Assembly: GCA_023614405.1 (NCBI GenBank)
Contig: CM042688.1
Span: 440,252,028 to 440,316,027, forward strand
Length of the DNA: 64,000 nucleotides
Reading direction: 5' to 3'
From: Avena insularis
Lineage: Eukaryota > Streptophyta > Magnoliopsida > Poales > Poaceae
This document shows positions 1 to 13,100 of the stretch, in pieces (position 1 is the stretch's first letter; the number at the start of each line of letters is the position of its first letter). The notes under the pieces are model-generated. The model saw only the letters and a program-made list of their open reading frames with translations, was not told the DNA's origin and did not search any database. The position numbers were made by a program, and so were the translations under genes.

Positions 1-1585
1 CAGGCAAGCCACCTTCTTGCTCATAAGCCTTGTCCTACTATTTTACTTATGCATGTTTTATCTACTATTTATTAAAACTGCATGGTTTTACTATATGTTG
101 ATGTATATTTGGTAGTGGTTTGGCTCCTCTGAACTATTACACTTTTGTACTATTAAGTACAAACCCCTGGATGACACCTACTTGTCCCTAGTGTGGTAGA
201 TGGTGTAACACACCATACCCCTTTGGAGACCCCGATTTAGCCGAAGCAAAGCTATAGGATGGGAAGACCCCGAAAAAGTTTTACCAAATGTTTTATGATA
301 AAACCTTGGTGAGGTGGGACCTCCCAAGAGTGTTGAGAAATAAAAAGGTTTTGTTTTACAAAATGCTGAAGGAAAGCTAGAGGAAAAAGGTTTACAAAAA
401 CGCACCCGGTTCTTTGCAGTTTTGCTGGAACAATTAACCCGTGCAACCACATTACTCTAGAATGGGACAGGGCTGGATTTGATGTTTGTCTATTTTGGTA
501 TAAGCTGCCTCGCAACTACTACAAGGGATGAAACTCCCTGGAGGGTGGGCCTTCTCTGGACAAATGGTCCATGTGGGACATCGATCGGGAGAAGGAACGA
601 AGGGTTTATGGACCTCCACGCGTTACTATGAGCCCCTCATTGAAAGCGCCCACTATGTAAAGTGTAAAATGCGCTCCGGTTGGTCCTCGGTACCCGACGT
701 CCCGGTTTTGAGGGGAATAACACTCATAGGGTAGGCACTTATATTGGAGTGGGCATCCGGAGAGTCTTGATCGGTTACTCGACCCACGATCGGTGAAGAT
801 CAGGGTAGTGTACCCGGATGGTGTGGGTAAAGTGTACAACCTCTGCAGAGTGTAAATCTATTCGAATAGCTGTGTCCGTGGTCATGGACGGTTGGGAAGG
901 TTGCTGTAGAGCGGTGCTAGTTTTGTTTTCAAAAAGGGTTTCGGAAAAGCAAAGGCTTTGAAAATATTTTGACCATGGGATGTTCGAAAAGGAGAAAGGG
1001 TTTGACCATGGGATGGTCAGAAAGGAATGAAAGAATTTTGGTCGTGGGCCAACCGGGAGAAAGGAACAAATGGGTGACCCAGTTCTAATGTTCAAAATGG
1101 TTTCCAAAATGTTTTACAAAAGTTTTTCAACAAATATATGTAGATGCTATATCAACAAGAGAAACTAATTGAGAAAAGAACCTCTCTTGGAGCCCTCCTA
1201 CTACCACATCCATAATGCATATCCTCTTGTTATTATCTCTTAACTTAAGGTGGTTAGCGAGTACATTCAAAGTACTCACTAGAATTTCCCCTGGCTATTA
1301 ACTTGGTCAGATATCGAGAAGAAGATGAAGTTGACGGCTAAGCGAGCTAGGACGTTCTCCTAGTTAGTTGCCTATAGGTTAAGGCATGGATCAGGCTCTA
1401 CGCTTGATGAAGTTCCGCTGATGTTTATTGATGTAGCCATAACGGCATTTATGTAAGTATTTTAAATTCGATATGTGTAGGATGTTGTAATGGTACTTGT
1501 CAGTTATGTTCCACGGCTCACTGATCATGGGAACGTGGTGAATGCATAACAGGGATTTCTCGGATGATTAATACAGGGCCCCACA
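1..1585 (+). repeat. 5' LTR of element D (3' part only)
   Basis: Bases 1-1585 match the end of the 3' LTR at 25536-27122 almost base for base by eye. The LTR terminates in CCCCACA four bases before the primer site. It carries the palindrome cluster (841-881) and the GAGTAC/GTACTC hairpin (1259-1277) also found in the other LTR families. The first ~3.1 kb of this LTR are outside the window. Short ORFs here are chance. Confidence 0.9.
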
Positions 1586-1589
1586 GACT

Positions 1590-1602
1590 TGGTATCAGAG
1601 CC
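1590..1602 (+). promoter_or_regulatory. Primer binding site of D (initiator tRNA-Met)
   Basis: TGGTATCAGAGCC is complementary to the 3' end of plant initiator tRNA-Met, the usual minus-strand primer of many Gypsy and Copia elements. It lies four bases after the LTR. The 30-35 bases after it resemble the leader of element F. Confidence 0.95.
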
Positions 1603-2966
1603 ATCCTGACTGTAGGAGAACCTTAGTTAGCATGGTCGCTAGACAGGAACCTTATTTTGAAAACCCCGGCTTTCGAAAACTAGTTTCTCAATGAGTTTCA
1701 AAAAGTTCTACTTCTTCTCTTACTCTAATGAATTTTTTTCGACAATGGTTTCCTCTAACTCTCATCCAAACTTCAAACCTACGGATTTGAAATAACTAGG
1801 ATCTAGAACCCGGTGAGGACAATGAGAACAAGATGAAGACAAGCAACTACCAGCAAACACAAGGAGACTACAATATCGCTCTACCAGCGGAATCCTCATA
1901 ATCAAAAGACATCAGGTGTTGCACTATCAAGAAGCGTCCAAGATACGACGAAGGATTTATCGGCAAGATAGTGACTCCGACATAAAGAAAGACGATATCT
2001 AGGGTCAATAGTCCTAAGAATAGGATTCTCCTACATCGCGAGTAGTTAACTCCTTGGTCCCTAACGTTGACTGTGTTTGCTTGCCTAAGTCAGAATCAAC
2101 TCGAAAAGTTCACCTCAGCAGGACGGCATACCTCGTCAAACTCACCTCGCAAGACTCGTCAATAGCACCACACTCCCTTGTTCCTCAGTCTACTAACGCA
2201 AGAATCCAGTTGAAGTTGGAAGTCCATCACCGAAGGATCCTCAATATTCACAATAAACCACCCGATAAGTCAACCAAGACAAGAAGTGAAGAGCTAACCA
2301 CACTAACCTTTAGTGTATTGGAGCTTCTGACCCCCTCAGTAGACTAACTAATCTAATTGACGCTACCCAAACTAACGGAATGATCCTCCCTAGAAGGTCT
2401 GAACCACCCCTAAAGTCAGAAGATTAGGAAGCGTGAAGTCAACGAGTCCACTCCACCATCAAGCAGAAGCAACACAAGAAATGCCAATGAAGACCGCTTA
2501 CCCGATGCTGACGACTTCAACCCTGACTAACTACTAGCAAGAAGGTCGTAAACATCTAGCTTGCCCTGAGCTAACTCCATAAGGCTTCATTAGGAAACCA
2601 CCCTCGCCAAGGTTTATAGAATAGGGCGTCACTCGACGACCTTAGCTAAAGACTCCGGGAAGATACCGCCTTCCGCTAACATCAGGGCGACACTTCCAAG
2701 ACAGAAGATCCAAACCCTTCTCGATGAACCTTAGTGAAGCTCTAAGGTGGAAAGACTATGTATTTCCACTCAATCTTCAGAAGACTATCTACCCAAGGAT
2801 ACTCCAGAAAGACCGCCAGATTTGATGCCTTCTCACCAAACAACAACCCATGAGACATCAGAGGCGAAACTAACTGAAGATTCTATGAAGTCCCTCTACT
2901 GTATCAGCTAAAACCTATCCGAAGAACCACAGGATCGCTAACCGCTCAATTCCAATCGCTTAGAGG
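1603..2966 (+). other. Internal region of D, left part, non-coding
   Basis: About 1.36 kb of A/C-rich sequence between the primer site and the array. The longest open frame (2054-2347, 97 codons) shows no recognisable domain, zinc knuckle or gag motif. It likely serves as leader and spacer RNA of the non-autonomous element. Nothing else was seen. Confidence 0.7.
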
Positions 2967-2971
2967 GTAGG
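2967..2971. repeat. Target-site duplication GTAGG, left of the tandem array
   Basis: GTAGG directly precedes the first LTR (TGTAGCATCCC) and recurs directly after the last LTR at 21804-21808. Five bases is the normal Gypsy integrase duplication, so the outermost LTR ends mark one integration event in D. Confidence 0.9.
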
Positions 2972-5900
2972 TGTAGCATCCCAATTGTCTAACAATTGCA
3001 ATGCTACTAGCCTAGTCTAGATAATGGCTACTTCAATATATAATTGTTGCATCATCATCATATCATGCTCATGTCATCATGCCACCTTGCATTTTAGCAT
3101 CATATAAAACCCCTTTCTGTTTGGTTCTTATCTCATATGCATTGTTAATTGTTTTTGCCTCTTGATATTGTATTTGGTTCTTGATATATTGTTAAATGCC
3201 CAAGTTGAGTTGGGGGCATATCTTTTATTGAACTCCACCACCTTTCTTGTCATCACCCCATCCTTCCACCATTCCACTAAATATGAGCTTTGCACTTTAT
3301 TGGGATTTTACCTCTAGCTCATGTGGGTTGGGATGGATCCACTTCTATGTATACATGCTTCCATATATAATATATATTGTTCTCACAATATGGATTATGT
3401 GGAGCCACATGGCCACCTTTGCAAGCTATGTGAGTATAATTCTTTGTCAAGCTTTCACTTGGGTATTGTTTGAATCTATGCTCATGCATGAATATATTTG
3501 GTGGCTAAATAATCATCTAGTGGAACCCCATACTAGTATAGCCATTTATATTCACCTATGCTTATTTTCATCCATATCATATGAGGAATCAACTTGAAGC
3601 TTCTTGTTAGGCTTTGGTTCAAATTTGAACGCATGCATCACAATATAGTGCCCTTGTGAATTATGTTTGTTTTTACAAATATAAAGTGGCCTTGAGTTCC
3701 CATGCATGGGCCATGCAAGAATTACACCTCTTTCTTTCCATCTTTTATTTGAGTTGCTTTTGTTGCTTGTTTGTGAAGTGGGACCCAATCACATCACCCT
3801 CCCTCTCTTATCCTCTATCTTTAACCTACCCCATCATCACCATACCCTCTCTACCACCACCTCTCACCTAGCTAAACCCTAAACCTAACCCATGATCTAC
3901 CCTACCCCTCCAAACCCTAGCCCGAGTCCTCTCTCACCCTAGACCGAGCCCATGCTCTATCTATACCCCCTCTCTCTCGGCCCCTCTCTTCTCTCTTCTT
4001 TGCCGGCCCCACCTGACCACCTGGCCCCACCTAGCAGCCTCTCTGCCTCTCCCTTTCTTTGGCTTCAAGACAAGGAGAAAAGGAAGGAGAGAAAGATCTA
4101 GCCCGATCCCTCCCCCTCACCTTTTTCAAAAGCTACCACCCCATGTGCCTCTCTCCTCTCTCCCTTATCTCCTCAACCACCCCAGCTCTCCACAACCCCA
4201 GATCCGTCCAGGAGGCTCCCAGGTCCTCCTCTTCCTCCCTCCTTCCTCCCCCTGGCTCGCAAGCTCATCTCCATGCCCCAACACCCTAGCCTCGGCCTCC
4301 CTCTGTCCTCGCTGATCCGGTGGACGTCAAGCCGATCCAGGGAGCACCAGGGCGCCCTCTGCTTCCTCTTCATCGCCTAGCCCAGCGGGAAGCCACCGAG
4401 AACCGCCGGAGGAGCCCCGCCGCCGCCATGCCCGTGAGCACCAGGACGCCTCCGGCCTGCTGCCTCCTCGCCGATCTACGCCACCCCGAGCCCGCTAGCT
4501 TCACCGACGAGTCCCTGGTGAGCACATCGGCCCCCTAGACATCGTCTCCCTTCCCCTCTCGCCGTGCCTCGCCGCCGCCTTCCGTCGAGCACTCAAGCGT
4601 GCCACGCCATGCTCATGCTCGCAAGCAGCGATTCTTTGCAGTTCTGCCTGTTCCTCGTCGAAGCCCGCGCGCTGCAGCCCGCCCCAGTAGTTGCCCTCTG
4701 AACGAAAAGTGTAGCCGGATGTCCCCTCTCCAACTTTTGTTTTGGCCGTGATGCAGTATTTCCAGCGGATGCGTCGCCACCGTCGCCGGAACACAGCCCG
4801 ATCCGCCCGCCAATGTCAGATTCACAAGCAGAGCAGCAGCAGCCGATGACCGTTTTGCGCGTAACCCCCTCCCCTTTTCCCGCCTAAACCCACGGTCCCC
4901 GCAACCCACCTGTCAGCCTCGTGTTCTTTTTGCAAATAGAACCTCGGAAGATCCACACCGTCACGGACAGATCCCTCCCAGCGCGCCTGGATTGCCCACG
5001 TGTCACCGGGCGCTGGCGCTGCTGTGGACCTGCAGACGCTGGCCCCACCTGTCATCCGCACCGGGTAGCCCACCCCGCGGTGACAAAGTCCCCACGCCCG
5101 ATCCCGCCGCGTCACCGTGCTGAGTCAGCGCCTGGCCCGCTCGTCAGTGACTGTGGCTGGGTGCATCTAGATAACAAAACTTTTCTGTTTCTCTGTTTAA
5201 TTCAAACTTATTCGAATTTAATTCAAATTCAAAATTCAAATCTGTTTTAATGTATCTTTTAAAATATAAATCCAAATAATACAAATAATATATGATTTCA
5301 AATCAGAAAAATGTGAGGATTTCAAATATGCAATCCAAAATATATTTTGAACATTTAAAATTCCAAGTTGATTTAAATTACAATAAAATGCCCTTTTGTC
5401 TTAAATAATTAATAACTTTTGTCTTATAACTCCAAATTTAACAAATGATATGTCTAAAATGATTAGCTCGACGAGACCTTTCTGTTTATGCATTCCATGG
5501 TTTGTTTTGAAGCATGCATCATATAAATATAAAGTATACAGCAACTATTATGAAGTTAAAATGTGGTTAAAACTCAATAAAATGATTTAATCTTGTATTC
5601 CACACCTCACCCATGCCATGCTACTTTATTGCCATGCAAATTGTGCATCATTCATCATGGCATGATTGTTTGCTTGTCGCATTTATTCATATGCTTGGGC
5701 ACTTTATTTATGTTGGCCCTTGTTTGTTTGGTTCTTCTCCGAATAGACGCTGAGCAGGGGATATGTCAAGAGAACCAGGAGCACTACCCAGATCCATCCA
5801 GTGCTTCAACTGAGCTGCCAGGCAAGCACTACCACATGCTTGCATACATACAGTACCTATTGCCTCTATCTTATTCTTGCATCATTGAGTCGCGATTGCA

Positions 5901-7515
5901 TTAAATTGAATCCCAAGTATTGCATAGCCTTTACTTTTAAACCCCACCGAAGCTTGTTCCTCCATCCCATGAGCCATTACTACAGGAGTTGTTTGAGCCA
6001 TGCGAGTCGTAGAACAGCATGTGTAGGGTATGTGAGTGTCTGATGGATAACGAGGTGCCTATACAACTTAACCTGAGTAGTAATGGGATAACTAATGAAA
6101 GTGGCATCGGTGAGCCATATTCGCTATTTGGTTTTCAGGCTCACTTGTGTCCCGTAAGACCCCGAGTACTTGATTCCTGTTCCAAGATTATTCGCGCTAT
6201 CCACATCCGGGAGGCCTTATGGACCCCCCTGAGCCAGAGCTTGATTCATTCTTATTTCTTGGGGCCACAAACTAGTTTGGGGTTTTATTTACTATCCTGT
6301 ACTTATGCCATGCTTTACTGCTTTATTTAAATTGTGCGAGGTACTGCACTGTCTTCGCTTAGGAAAGCGGAGTGTTTTCGGTGTCGACAAGCCCACCACA
6401 TTTTCGGGTTCCCAATGTTTCACAGCCATTGGCAAAACCTTGAGTCCGTCTCGGAGTCAGCTAACTTCATTATGGTAGCTCAATGGGTGGCCCCTAAATA
6501 TTTCTGAATCCTGTAATTGCTTTGTCGTGCCTCGTTGGGTTTTGATTTGGTTTTCCGAGGCATATCGAGTGTGTGTTGCTATTTGTGCACCCTGCGGTAA
6601 AACTTTCAAAGCCGTGTCATGACGGTTATGGACGACTTGGAGCACGTTTTCGATCATAGACAAGCATAACTAAAGTACCGCTTTTAATTTGACTAGACTA
6701 GGTACCGACTAGTAAATAGTGCAATACTCACGGAATGGATAATAAAACTGCCAACGGATGGGGTTGTTACCGCTTCCTCGTCGGTGGCGAGGAGGAGGAT
6801 GGATCTGTTAAGATTACCGTTATCACTGTTATTATTAATTCACGGACATCCGCTCATCTCTGGTTAGGCGGATGGTTAGCTTATCTATAGAATTGCTAGG
6901 GTTTATCTTTTGCTGCAATGGCGCCACCCAGGTTGTGTCCCTTTAGAGGCATAAAGACTTGCTGAGTACCCCTAGGGTCTCACGATAAATTATTGGTTCG
7001 TATGAATGTACACTACACTGCAAGATGGATACTGGGTGGAAGAGAGACGATGGGGGCAACGATCATTCGGTGTAGAGATTCCGAACAGGATCCGTGAGAT
7101 CTGTATGGATGTGCTTATTTATGGGGCATCTTATGCCGATTTGCTTCTTATCCGCACTCAGATTTTGTCTTCCGCTTCGCTTGATACTGTTGATTGATGT
7201 ATGAGGAGATATCCTAAACTATTATATCTATCTAGGATATTTGGATCTTGCCGTATGGCGTTGCTATATTTCCTTTCTTTTTAGATGGACTGGCTCTGAT
7301 GTACTGTTGTATGGTGGCTTGCATACATACTCATTTGTGTATGTAGTTGATCCCTTTGCCTGCCGATTACGCCGCCCGTTCTTGTCCCGATGTTTGGAAA
7401 TGGTTGGGACGACCGAAAGGTCTACCTGTGAGTGGCATTTGGGCCCCAGCATTATTTCAACCATTTCTGAACATCCAGGCTTGTACTAGGAGCGTAATTC
7501 ACCGAGGTAGTTACA
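2972..7515 (+). repeat. Array LTR 1
   Basis: Starts TGTAGCATCCC and ends TAGTTACA. It has AT-rich ends around a pyrimidine- and GC-rich block (about 3800-5160), then an AT-rich stretch. Compared with LTR 2, the stretch 6340-7080 carries many 1-6 bp indels, including losses inside short palindromes (about 6590-6630). ORFs such as 3247-3597 recur in all three LTRs because the DNA is repeated; they show no domain. Confidence 0.9.
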
Positions 7516-10134
7516 ATTGGTATCAGAGCCATCCCGACCTTCAGGGTCTCAGCCAAATGGTCGTTGTCTGTCTAGCAAATATTTTGGTAGTTATGTATAT
7601 TAGGGAAAAACAAAACATGAGAGTAGGACTGCTTCCACTTTTCTTCTTACCCACCCACCACCCTTTTCTGGTAAGGAAGTATAACGTTTTCAATCCTCTT
7701 CTTAAAATTCAAACTAGGATTCACGTGTTCTGGGTTTCCGTAGTACCATAGAAAGTGTGTGTGTGTGTGTGTGTGTAATCCCTTGTCTATCTGTTGCATC
7801 CAAGTTGTTATCTCTATCGGCCTTTTGGTTATCAACTGTTGGTACATTCCATATTGACAGGCTTTTGAAAACCGGCGCGATCTATCTGACTCCTTGTTAA
7901 CCGGTGCCATCTTCTTAAGGGTGTCCTTCCTTCTAGCAACTCCGCTTTCTGTGCAGAATCACTTATCAGGTAGAGAGGTAGAGTCACTAATCTTGATTCG
8001 TTATCTGATTTTGCGCATCTATCGGTATTTTAATGCCGAAAATTGCGGAAAATTTTTCTTTGATCCATCTGTGTTTCCACACTCCTTTTCAGTCGTGTGT
8101 GAAACATTATCTACCTTCCTTGTATCAGCATGTCCATGCTAACTCATTCTTTTGTCACCGGCGCTTAATCTTGGAGTTTCTTTTCATCTCCTTTTCTCTT
8201 GGGCTAATTACATAACATGTGTCGATCCGATGCTGGTGATTGTAATTTGGTTCTCGGCATAGCTATATTCCACTCATGATAGTGTCGATTGGAATATGGA
8301 AAATGCTACCACTCCGGATTGCCAAAGATACTCCTGTGATTTTGGGTACACCGTGATCCTATCTATGCTTATTCAAGCATCCTTGGAAATCCGGAGTTTC
8401 TCAAGGCACTACGGTCTATCATCATCCTTATCATGCTGCACATCTTTTTCAACTCCATATCTGCACATCTTGTTCATCTCTGATAGCTCGTACCATAAGC
8501 AAAGCTATATCATCGGTTCTTATCCAAGATCTCTTTATCTTTGAAACCGGTGATCCGATCGACAATGTGAATCAGGTGACATCTCTTTTTCTTCCGAAGA
8601 ACCAGATAATCTATTCTTCCAGTGCATCTTCTTCAATTCTGGAATTAGCAAGTCCATTGTTAATTCCATCTTCCATCTTCAATCAAATCCGGAGTTGTTC
8701 CTTGTTGGCAAGTTATCATCATCGTTTCGCTGAAGTTTTCCTCAAGACCGCTAAATCTCTCTCAATCTTTTCAAGAAGAACATGGAGTTCTTTCACCTCA
8801 GTCTCGTCAAGTGATCTTTGGAAACCCTCTTGTTCTATCATCTATGCTCAATCCACCGGAGGCCATGAAGACTTTTCAGATCTTTCGTAATTCCTTCTGT
8901 TCAAGTGGTGCTATCTTTTTCTTTGTCTGTGGAATCTTGCAGTTCTTCTCCGTAATCTTCCTTCATATCTTTCCGGTGGCTTGGTATTTCCGACATGATG
9001 ACAACATCATCACCCTTATCTATCTTGGACCCGGCGAATCGTTTGCATCTATCCTTGTTTTCTAACGAAGTTCCATGAGTTTTTGTCAATACCTTCAGTC
9101 TGTTTTCGGTAGTTGGGTTGCATGGTTTTCTTATTCATGTGCAGAGTAATGCTTTGAGTGCGGGATGGAGTAGCTACCATACCACTACTCTTATCATTCG
9201 CTCTTGTACATTGAATTGGTGAATTAATGTGATTTCACTCATTCCACGGAAGTTAGAAGTGGCCTTTATCCCTCGATACTTTTACTTCTGTCCTTGTTTT
9301 TCCGGAGTGCTCTCTCGAATAAAGTAATCAATAATCTCTTGTTGGTGATCTCGTCTTTTCCTACACGGAGCAAATCTTCAATTATCTGGTGGAAACAAAC
9401 GCAAACTCTTTTCGGTCCTCGTCTTTCTACCGGTGCTCGACATCCCCAAACAAGATGAAAGGAAGCTATCTCTCTCTCTGTTCCATCAATTCTTTTCTGT
9501 GGTAATCTGGCTTCACATCCATCTCTGGAAGTTATATCCGCGCACCTCAATTGCGTGATCCTTCGGAGTATTACCGGCGCAACAAGCATCTAATCCGGCG
9601 ATGTCTAGCTAAATCTTTCTGTTCATATCAAGGGACTCTATTGTTTGAAGGCAATATTGTTCCGAAATTCATTTCAAAAATCCGAGAGAGAATACGATGC
9701 TATTGTCATAGTGCTTCAAAACCTCTCCAATCTAGCTCTTTTCTTCCGGCGAGACAACGATTCATCCTCTCTAGTATCAGTAAATCTTTAATCTTAACGG
9801 TGTGCTTTTCTATATCCATGATACATCATCTTGTCCTTTCTTTCACAAGTGGTTCTTTTTCTTTTATCATGTTTCTTGAGAACACCGGAGCTATGTCCAT
9901 CCTATCCTTCTTGTCTCACGACAATCCTTCAACTCTTCTAACCGTTGTTTCTCAGGCAAAACGCAAGACTCGCAACAAGTCTAGCAAGTTTTGCATGGTG
10001 TAGTGGTCGCACCATTCAGTTCTCATCATCTTGGGGAACATGAGGGTCATCTTCGTTCCGAACACCCGCCTCTTCTTGTGTTGTTTCTTTTCCTAGGAAT
10101 CTCGGGGCGAGATTCTTGTTTAGTGGGGGAGAGT
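7516..10134 (+). other. Array internal region 1 (non-coding LARD core)
   Basis: Begins with the primer site TGGTATCAGAGCC (7518-7530) and ends with GAATCTCG-GGG-CGAGATTC (10097-10115) followed by the purine tract before LTR 2. It contains an (GT)11 run at 7755-7776. Open frames of up to 150 codons (9551-10003) recur in internal region 2 but show no gag, protease or polymerase motif. I treat the region as non-coding RNA of a non-autonomous element; a decayed captured sequence is possible. Confidence 0.8.
7518..7530 (+). promoter_or_regulatory. Primer binding site, array unit 1 (tRNA-iMet)
   Basis: Exact TGGTATCAGAGCC two bases after the end of LTR 1 (TTACA-AT-TGG). The following leader differs from that of D and F apart from the CCATCC(C/T)GAC start. 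Confidence 0.95.
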
Positions 10135-13100
10135 TGTAGCATCACAATTGTCTAACAATTGCAATGCTACTAGCCTAGTCTAGATAATGGCTACTTCAAT
10201 ATATAATTGTTGCATCATCATCATATCATGCTCATGTCATCATGCCACCTTGCATTTTAGCATCATATAAAACCCCTTTCTGTTTGGTTCTTATCTCATA
10301 TGCATTGTTAATTGTTTTTGCCTCTTGATATTGTATTTGGTTCTTGATATATTGTTAAATGCCCAAGTTGAGTTGGGGGCATATCTTTTATTGAACTCCA
10401 CCACCTTTCTTGTCATCACCCCATCCTTCCACCATTCCACTAAATATGAGCTTTGCACTTTATTGGGATTTTACCTCTAGCTCATGTGGGTTGGGATGGA
10501 TCCACTTCTATGTATACATGCTTCCATATATAATATATATTGTTCTCACAATATGGATTATGTGGAGCCACATGGCCACCTTTGCAAGCTATGTGAGTAT
10601 AATTCTTTGTCAAGCTTTCACTTGGGTATTGTTTGAATCTATGCTCATGCATGAATATATTTGGTGGCTAAATAATCATCTAGTGGAACCCCATACTAGT
10701 ATAGCCATTTATATTCACCTATGCTTATTTTCATCCATATCATATGAGGAATCAACTTGAAGCTTCTTGCTAGGCTTTGGTTCAAATTTGAACGCATGCA
10801 TCACAATATAGTGCCCTTGTGAATTATGTTTGTTTTTACAAATATAAAGTGGCCTTGAGTTCCCATGCATGGGCCATGCAAGAATTACACCTCTTTCTTT
10901 CCATCTTTTATTTGAGTTGCTTTTGTTGCTTGTTTGTGAAGTGGGACCCAATCACATCACCCTCCCTCTCTTATCCTCTATCTTTCACCTACCCCATCAT
11001 CACCATACCCTCTCTACCACCACCTCTCACCTAGCTAAACCCTAAACCTAACCCATGATCTACCCTACCCCTCCAAACCCTAGCCCGAGTCCTCTCTCAC
11101 CCTAGACCGAGCCCATGCTCTATCTATACCCCCTCTCTCTCGGCCCCTCTCTTCTCTCTTCTTTGCCGGCCCCACCTGACCACCTGGCCCCACCTAGCAG
11201 CCTCTCTGCCTCCCCCTTTCTTTGGATTCAAGACAAGGAGAAAAGGAAGGAGAGAAAGATCTAGCCCGATCCCTCCCCCTCACCTTTTTCAAAAGCTACC
11301 ACCCCATGTGCCTCTCTCCTCTCTCCCTTATCTCCTCAACCACCCCAGCTCTCCACAACCCCAGATCCGTCCAGGAGGCTCCCAGGTCCTCCTCTTCCTC
11401 CCTCCTTCCTCCCCTTGGCTCGCAAGCTCATCTCCATGCCCCAAAACCCTAGCCTTGGCCTCCCTCTGTCTTCGCTGATCCGGTGGACGTCAAGCCGATC
11501 CAGGGAGCACCAGGGCGCCCTCTGCTTCCTCTTCATCGCCTAGCCCAGCGGGAAGCCACCGAGAACCGCCGGAGGAGCCCCGCCGCCGCCATGCCCGTGA
11601 GCACCAGGACGCCTTCGGCCTGCTTTCTCCTCGCTGATCTACGCCACCCCGAGCCCGCTAGCTGCACCGACGAGTCCCTGGTGAGCACATCGACCCCCTA
11701 GACATCGTCTCCCTTCCCCTCTCGCCGTGCCTTGCCGCCTTCCGTCGAGACTCCAGCAGAGCTGCCACACGCTCTGCAACAGAATTGCAGCCGCGCTGCA
11801 GCCCGCCCCCGTAGTTGCCCTCTGAACGAAAAGTGTAGCCGGATGTCCCCTCTCCAACTTTTGTTTTGGCCGCGATGCAGTATTTCCAGCGGATGCGTCG
11901 CCACCGTCGCCGGAACACAGCCCGATCCGCCCGTCGATTGTCGGATTCGTGAGCAGCAGCGGCGATGGACCGCTTTTGCGTAACCCCTCCCCTTTTTCCC
12001 GCCTAAACCCGCGGTCCCCGCAGCCCACCTGTCAGCCTCGTGTTCTTTTTGCAAATAGAACCTCGGAAGATCCACACCGTCACGGACAGATCCCTCCCAG
12101 CGCGCCTGGATTGCCCACGTGTCAGCTGGCCGCTGGGCGCGCGCGCGTGTGGACCCGTTAGACGCCGGCCCCACCTGTCATCCGCACCGGGTAGCCCACC
12201 CCGCGGTGACAAAGTCCCCACGCCCGATCCCGCCGCGTCACCGTGCTGAGTCAGCGCCTGGCCCGCTCGTCAGTGACTGTGGCTGGGTCTGTGCGAGTAA
12301 CAAAACTTTTCTGTTTCTCTGTTTAATTCAAACTTATTCGAATTTAATTCAAATTCAAAATTCAAATCTGTTTTAATGTATCTTTTAAAATATAAATCCA
12401 AATAATACAAATAATATATGTTTTCAAATCAGAAAAATGTGAGGATTTCAAATATGCAATCCAAAATATATTTTGAACATTTAAAATTCCAAGTTGATTT
12501 AAATTACAATAAAATGCCCTTTTGTCTTAAATAATTAATAACTTTTGTCTTATAACTCCAAATTTAACAAATGATATGTCTAAAATGATTAGCTCGACGA
12601 GACCTTTCTGTTTATGCATTCCATGGTTTGTTTTGAAGCATGCATCATATAAATATAAAGTATACAGCAACTATTATGAAGTTAAAATGTGGTTAAAACT
12701 CAATAAAATGATTTAATCTTGTATTCCACACCTCACCCATGCCATGCTACTTTATTGCCATGCAAATTGTGCATCATTCATCATGGCATGATTGTTTGCT
12801 TGTCGCATTTATTCATATGCTTGGGCACTTTATTTATGTTGTCCCTTGTTTGTTTGGTTCTTCTCCGAATAGACGCTGAGCAGGGGATATGTCAAGAGAA
12901 CCAGGAGCACTACCCAGATCCATCCAAAGGCTTCAACTGAGCTGCCAGCAAGCACTACCACATGCTTGCATACATATTACCTATTGCCTCTATCTTATTC
13001 TTGCATCATTGAGTCGCGATTGCATTAAATTGAATCCCAAGTATTATGTAGCCTTTACTTTTAAACCCACCAAGCTTGTTCCTCCATCCCATGAGCCATT

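Noticed and set aside
2054..2347. 97-codon ORF in D's internal region, possible gag
   Set aside because: No capsid motif or zinc knuckle, isolated, with stops on both sides.
3247..3597. 116-codon ORF repeated at 10410 and 17559
   Set aside because: It lies in the LTR and is repeated only because the LTR is; no domain, ordinary AT-rich chance frame, and the third copy ends differently.
3872..3900. Telomere-like AAACCCTAAACCTAACCC
   Set aside because: Only a few degenerate units in an LTR; more likely a promoter telo-box than telomeric DNA.
4320..4538. ORFs in the GC-rich part of the array LTRs, and similar ones at 11483 and 18630
   Set aside because: GC-rich DNA has few stops; frames on both strands are open and small indels between copies break them.
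7518..7530. TGGTATCAGAGCC as part of a tRNA gene
   Set aside because: Only the 3' complement is present, at LTR edges; no cloverleaf. These are primer sites.
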